In this document: in pieces, positions 19,832 through 21,564 of the stretch
Numbering within the stretch: the stretch's first letter is position 1
How the letters are laid out: each line of letters starts with the position of its first letter
Source: a virus
Direction: 5' to 3' (one strand)
DNA length: 21,564 nucleotides
Virus record (IMG/VR): IMGVR_UViG_3300033991_000085
Location: 1 to 21,564 of that record
The notes under the pieces: generated by a model
Database searches by the model: none
Seen by the model: only the letters and a program-made list of their open reading frames with translations
Told to the model about the DNA's origin: nothing
Position numbers and translations under genes: made by a program

Positions 19832-20575
19832 ATGGGACGAATTAGTTCACATTATAATTGGCATAACTCAGGGAAACTTGTATTTTGGGATAAATCCACT
19901 TTTGAAACCACTCAGGCTCATTTTGGTTTTTATTTTTATGATGATTTTGCAGGAGCAGATATAGCTATTCCTGCTGCTGCTTCTCCTGAGAGTGGCTGCA
20001 AGTGGGTAAAGAAAATCACTGGTGCTGCTCCCCCAACTGTTGTTGGTCTTGCTGATGCTGCTGGTGGTGTTATGTCTTTAAACCTAACTGCTGATAGTCA
20101 GAAGCAGGAAGCTGGTCTTTACATGAATGACCAGAGAAACTTTGATGTTTCCAAAGGTCTGATTTTTGAAACTAAGCTTGCTGCTGTGCTGCCAACGGAC
20201 GTTGCTGAAGCTCAGTGGGGTCTTGCTGGTGATTATGCAGAAGGTGGAGATAATATTACTTATTCACTTTGGTTTGATATTGATGGTAGTGGTGCAGTAA
20301 ATTGTGCAAAAGATGATAATGCTACAGATCAGTTGGTGAGTTCAGGACTAACAATCCTTGCTGATGTTTTTCATATTTACAGGATTGATTGCACAGATGT
20401 TACTGATATTAAATTCTTCATTGATGGTGTGGAATATTGTGCTACCACAGCATTCCCTTATACAGCAACAGGGGCTAATGCTATCCTTCAGCCTTATTTC
20501 TATATTTACAAGGCCAGTGGAACTGGTGTTGGTGCTCTCTATGTTGACTATGTGAAGATTTGGCAGAATAGATAA
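19832..20575 (+). CDS. Virion protein with LamG/jelly-roll-like lectin domain
   Basis: This is a 247-residue beta-rich protein. 'FGFYFYDDFAGADI', 'RNFDVSKGLIFETKLAAVLP', 'YSLWFDIDGSGAVNCA', 'FHIYRIDCTDVTDIKFFIDGVEY' and 'LQPYFYIYKASGTGVGALYVDYVKIWQN' follow the strand order of concanavalin/LamG-like jelly rolls. Such domains bind sugars or stabilise capsids and fibres. The ATG at 19832 is chosen for GTGGAGGT upstream. A small hairpin TAGATC-GGGT-GATCTA (19790-19805) lies before it. It is probably a decoration or head-fibre protein, inferred from its place after the capsid gene. Confidence 0.68.
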   Translation: MGRISSHYNWHNSGKLVFWDKSTFETTQAHFGFYFYDDFAGADIAIPAAASPESGCKWVKKITGAAPPTVVGLADAAGGVMSLNLTADSQKQEAGLYMNDQRNFDVSKGLIFETKLAAVLPTDVAEAQWGLAGDYAEGGDNITYSLWFDIDGSGAVNCAKDDNATDQLVSSGLTILADVFHIYRIDCTDVTDIKFFIDGVEYCATTAFPYTATGANAILQPYFYIYKASGTGVGALYVDYVKIWQNR

Positions 20576-20601
20576 TATAAATTAAAATTTAATATGCTTA
20601 G

Positions 20602-20653
20602 AAAGGCAGGGGTAGAAGATTAGAATAAGTGTCTCTGCCTCTGCCTTTTCTTT
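20602..20653 (+). terminator. Intrinsic terminator after the jelly-roll gene
   Basis: AAAGGCAGGGGTAGA (20602-20616) pairs with TCTGCCTCTGCCTTT (20634-20648) over 15 bp with two G-T pairs, loop 17 bases, followed by the T-rich TTTTCTTT. It lies inside the structural block, so it probably lowers rather than stops expression of the next genes. Confidence 0.65.
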
Positions 20654-20668
20654 ATTTTGGAGGTACAA

Positions 20669-21040
20669 ATGGCAGGGAGTGTTACTATTACAGAAGAAAC
20701 TGCTGGTTACTTGAAAAAAGTAAAATTTGATTGGACTTCTGGAACTGGTGCTGATGCTGGAAAAGCTGATGGTCAAACAACCAAGGCTTATACTGGAGAG
20801 ATTATTCGTTTAATCACAAAACCAGATGGTGTTGCTGTTCCTACTAATCTTTATGATATTGTTATTGAAGATGAAGATACCTTTGATACTCTTATGGGAG
20901 CAGGAGCAGATAGAAGTTCAACAGCAACTGAGCAGAAATTAGCATCGGTTTTAGGTTGTTGTAAAGGCGATAAATTGTATCTCCATGTAACAAATGCAGG
21001 AGATACAAAAAAAGGTATCTGTATAATTTATATTAGGTAA
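20669..21040 (+). CDS. Putative virion protein
   Basis: This is a 123-residue beta-rich protein (MAGSVTITEETAGYLKKVKF...). 'VKFDWTSGTGADAGKADGQTTKAYTGEIIRLITKPDG' and 'PTNLYDIVIEDEDTFDTLMG' resemble small phage proteins coded between capsid and tail genes. 'KGDKLYLHVTNAGDTKKGICIIYIR' forms the last strands. It may be a decoration, connector or stopper protein; the sequence does not decide. The SD TTTGGAGGT precedes the ATG at 20669. It follows the terminator at 20602. Confidence 0.7.
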   Translation: MAGSVTITEETAGYLKKVKFDWTSGTGADAGKADGQTTKAYTGEIIRLITKPDGVAVPTNLYDIVIEDEDTFDTLMGAGADRSSTATEQKLASVLGCCKGDKLYLHVTNAGDTKKGICIIYIR

Positions 21041-21067
21041 TAAAATTAATTGATAGGAGGAAAGATT

Positions 21068-21244
21068 ATGCATAATTTTATTGTTCTACCGTTTACCCCT
21101 ATGGATATTATTAATCTGCTTATGATTATAGTGTTTGGTTTCTTGCTGACTGGTTTTATGTCTATGTGGAAGCAGAGAAATGAGGCCATTGAAGGGGATT
21201 ATATGTATTATGATGAAACAGAAGAATATGAAGAATTGTTATAA
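21068..21244 (+). CDS. Tiny single-pass membrane protein with acidic tail
   Basis: This is a 58-residue protein with one membrane span, about residues 12-32 ('MDIINLLMIIVFGFLLTGFM'), a basic edge (WKQRN), and a very acidic Tyr-rich tail ('YMYYDETEEYEELL'). The SD ATAGGAGGA is strong. Function is unknown. It pairs with the next membrane protein gene, 26 bases downstream. Confidence 0.68.
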   Translation: MHNFIVLPFTPMDIINLLMIIVFGFLLTGFMSMWKQRNEAIEGDYMYYDETEEYEELL

Positions 21245-21270
21245 GTTATAATTTATAGGAGGTTAATTTT

Positions 21271-21549
21271 ATGGATTTTATGGGTTTTACATGGGGTCTT
21301 GGGCATATTCTTGGTGCTATTACTATTGGTCTTGCTCTTTTTGGTGTGATTGCTTTCTTTGTTAAGAAATATTTTGGCAAAGATATTATGCCTAAAGAGA
21401 TGAAGGAATTTCTTGAGGAAGCTAGAGCAAAGGCAGCAGTTGAAAGTAAGAAAGCTTTGATAGAATTTGATCAGAAAGTTCATGAGCTTGAAAAGGCTGC
21501 TAAAGAAGGTCTTGACGAACTGTATAAGAAATTTAAAGAGTTGTTTTAA
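21271..21549 (+). CDS. Membrane-anchored coiled-coil protein
   Basis: This is a 92-residue protein with an N-terminal span, about residues 8-32 ('GLGHILGAITIGLALFGVIAFFV'), a short basic/Gly hinge (KKYFGKD), then a continuous charged helix (38-92) with heptad-like Ala/Leu/Phe spacing ('EEARAKAAVESKKALIEFDQ'). The SD ATAGGAGGT is strong. The layout resembles small phage membrane proteins of unknown role; spanin, holin or tail-chaperone identities are not supported by any motif. It is complete, with 15 bases left in the window. Confidence 0.72.
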   Translation: MDFMGFTWGLGHILGAITIGLALFGVIAFFVKKYFGKDIMPKEMKEFLEEARAKAAVESKKALIEFDQKVHELEKAAKEGLDELYKKFKELF

Positions 21550-21564
21550 TTAATGAGAGGGGGA

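Noticed and set aside
1-21564. CRISPR arrays, insertion sequences, transposases
   Set aside because: No regularly spaced repeats and no transposase-like protein were found.

Overview
The window looks like about 21.5 kb of a temperate tailed-phage genome with low GC content (roughly one third by eye). It carries an almost complete HK97-type head module: large terminase, portal, Mu F/SPP1 gp7-like head protein, S78 prohead protease and HK97-fold major capsid protein. It also has a tyrosine integrase, three tRNA genes and many short overlapping genes. All genes but one are on the + strand. Purine-rich Shine-Dalgarno (SD) sequences precede most starts. The host cannot be named from the sequence. 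An AT-rich host with strong SD usage, such as Bacillota, is plausible but unproven.

Left part (1-4.5 kb): about 500 bases without a convincing gene, then a truncated cytosine-methyltransferase-like remnant and a small phage protein. An extended -10 promoter follows, then a permuted NlpC/P60-like (YiiX-type) hydrolase, a complete type I methionine aminopeptidase, two small proteins and the large terminase. One of the small genes sits between 15-bp perfect inverted repeats. No small terminase subunit was recognised.

Integration region (4.5-7.1 kb): a near-identical copy of the 44-bp promoter block, a Lys-rich protein, then the integrase. The integrase has its own promoter (TTGACA, 17-bp spacer, TG-extended -10). 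A 9-bp hairpin covers its SD, and the upstream arm of that hairpin lies at or before the predicted transcription start. Only read-through RNA should therefore form the hairpin, so integrase would be translated from its own promoter but shut off in read-through transcripts. Its stop codon lies in an 11-bp helix closing a GC-richer structured element. Further on are two pairs of 11-bp-spaced TCCGTGAAT repeats that look like integrase arm sites (attP), then tRNA-Glu, tRNA-Ser and tRNA-Thr. An intact attP would mean this is free phage DNA, and that integration would place terminase and portal at opposite prophage ends.

Middle part (7.1-13.1 kb): densely packed small genes, including zinc-ribbon-like proteins, several tiny membrane proteins, a YkgJ-type Cys-cluster protein, a papain-family (C1) cysteine protease and two proteins with fibronectin-III-like strands.

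Right part (13.2-21.5 kb): portal, head protein, then an antisense gene with its own strong promoter and a shared bidirectional terminator, encoding an HExxHxxGxxH zinc-protease motif. Next come prohead protease, capsid, a probable decoration protein and further virion proteins. The window ends with two small membrane proteins, the last a membrane anchor plus coiled coil.
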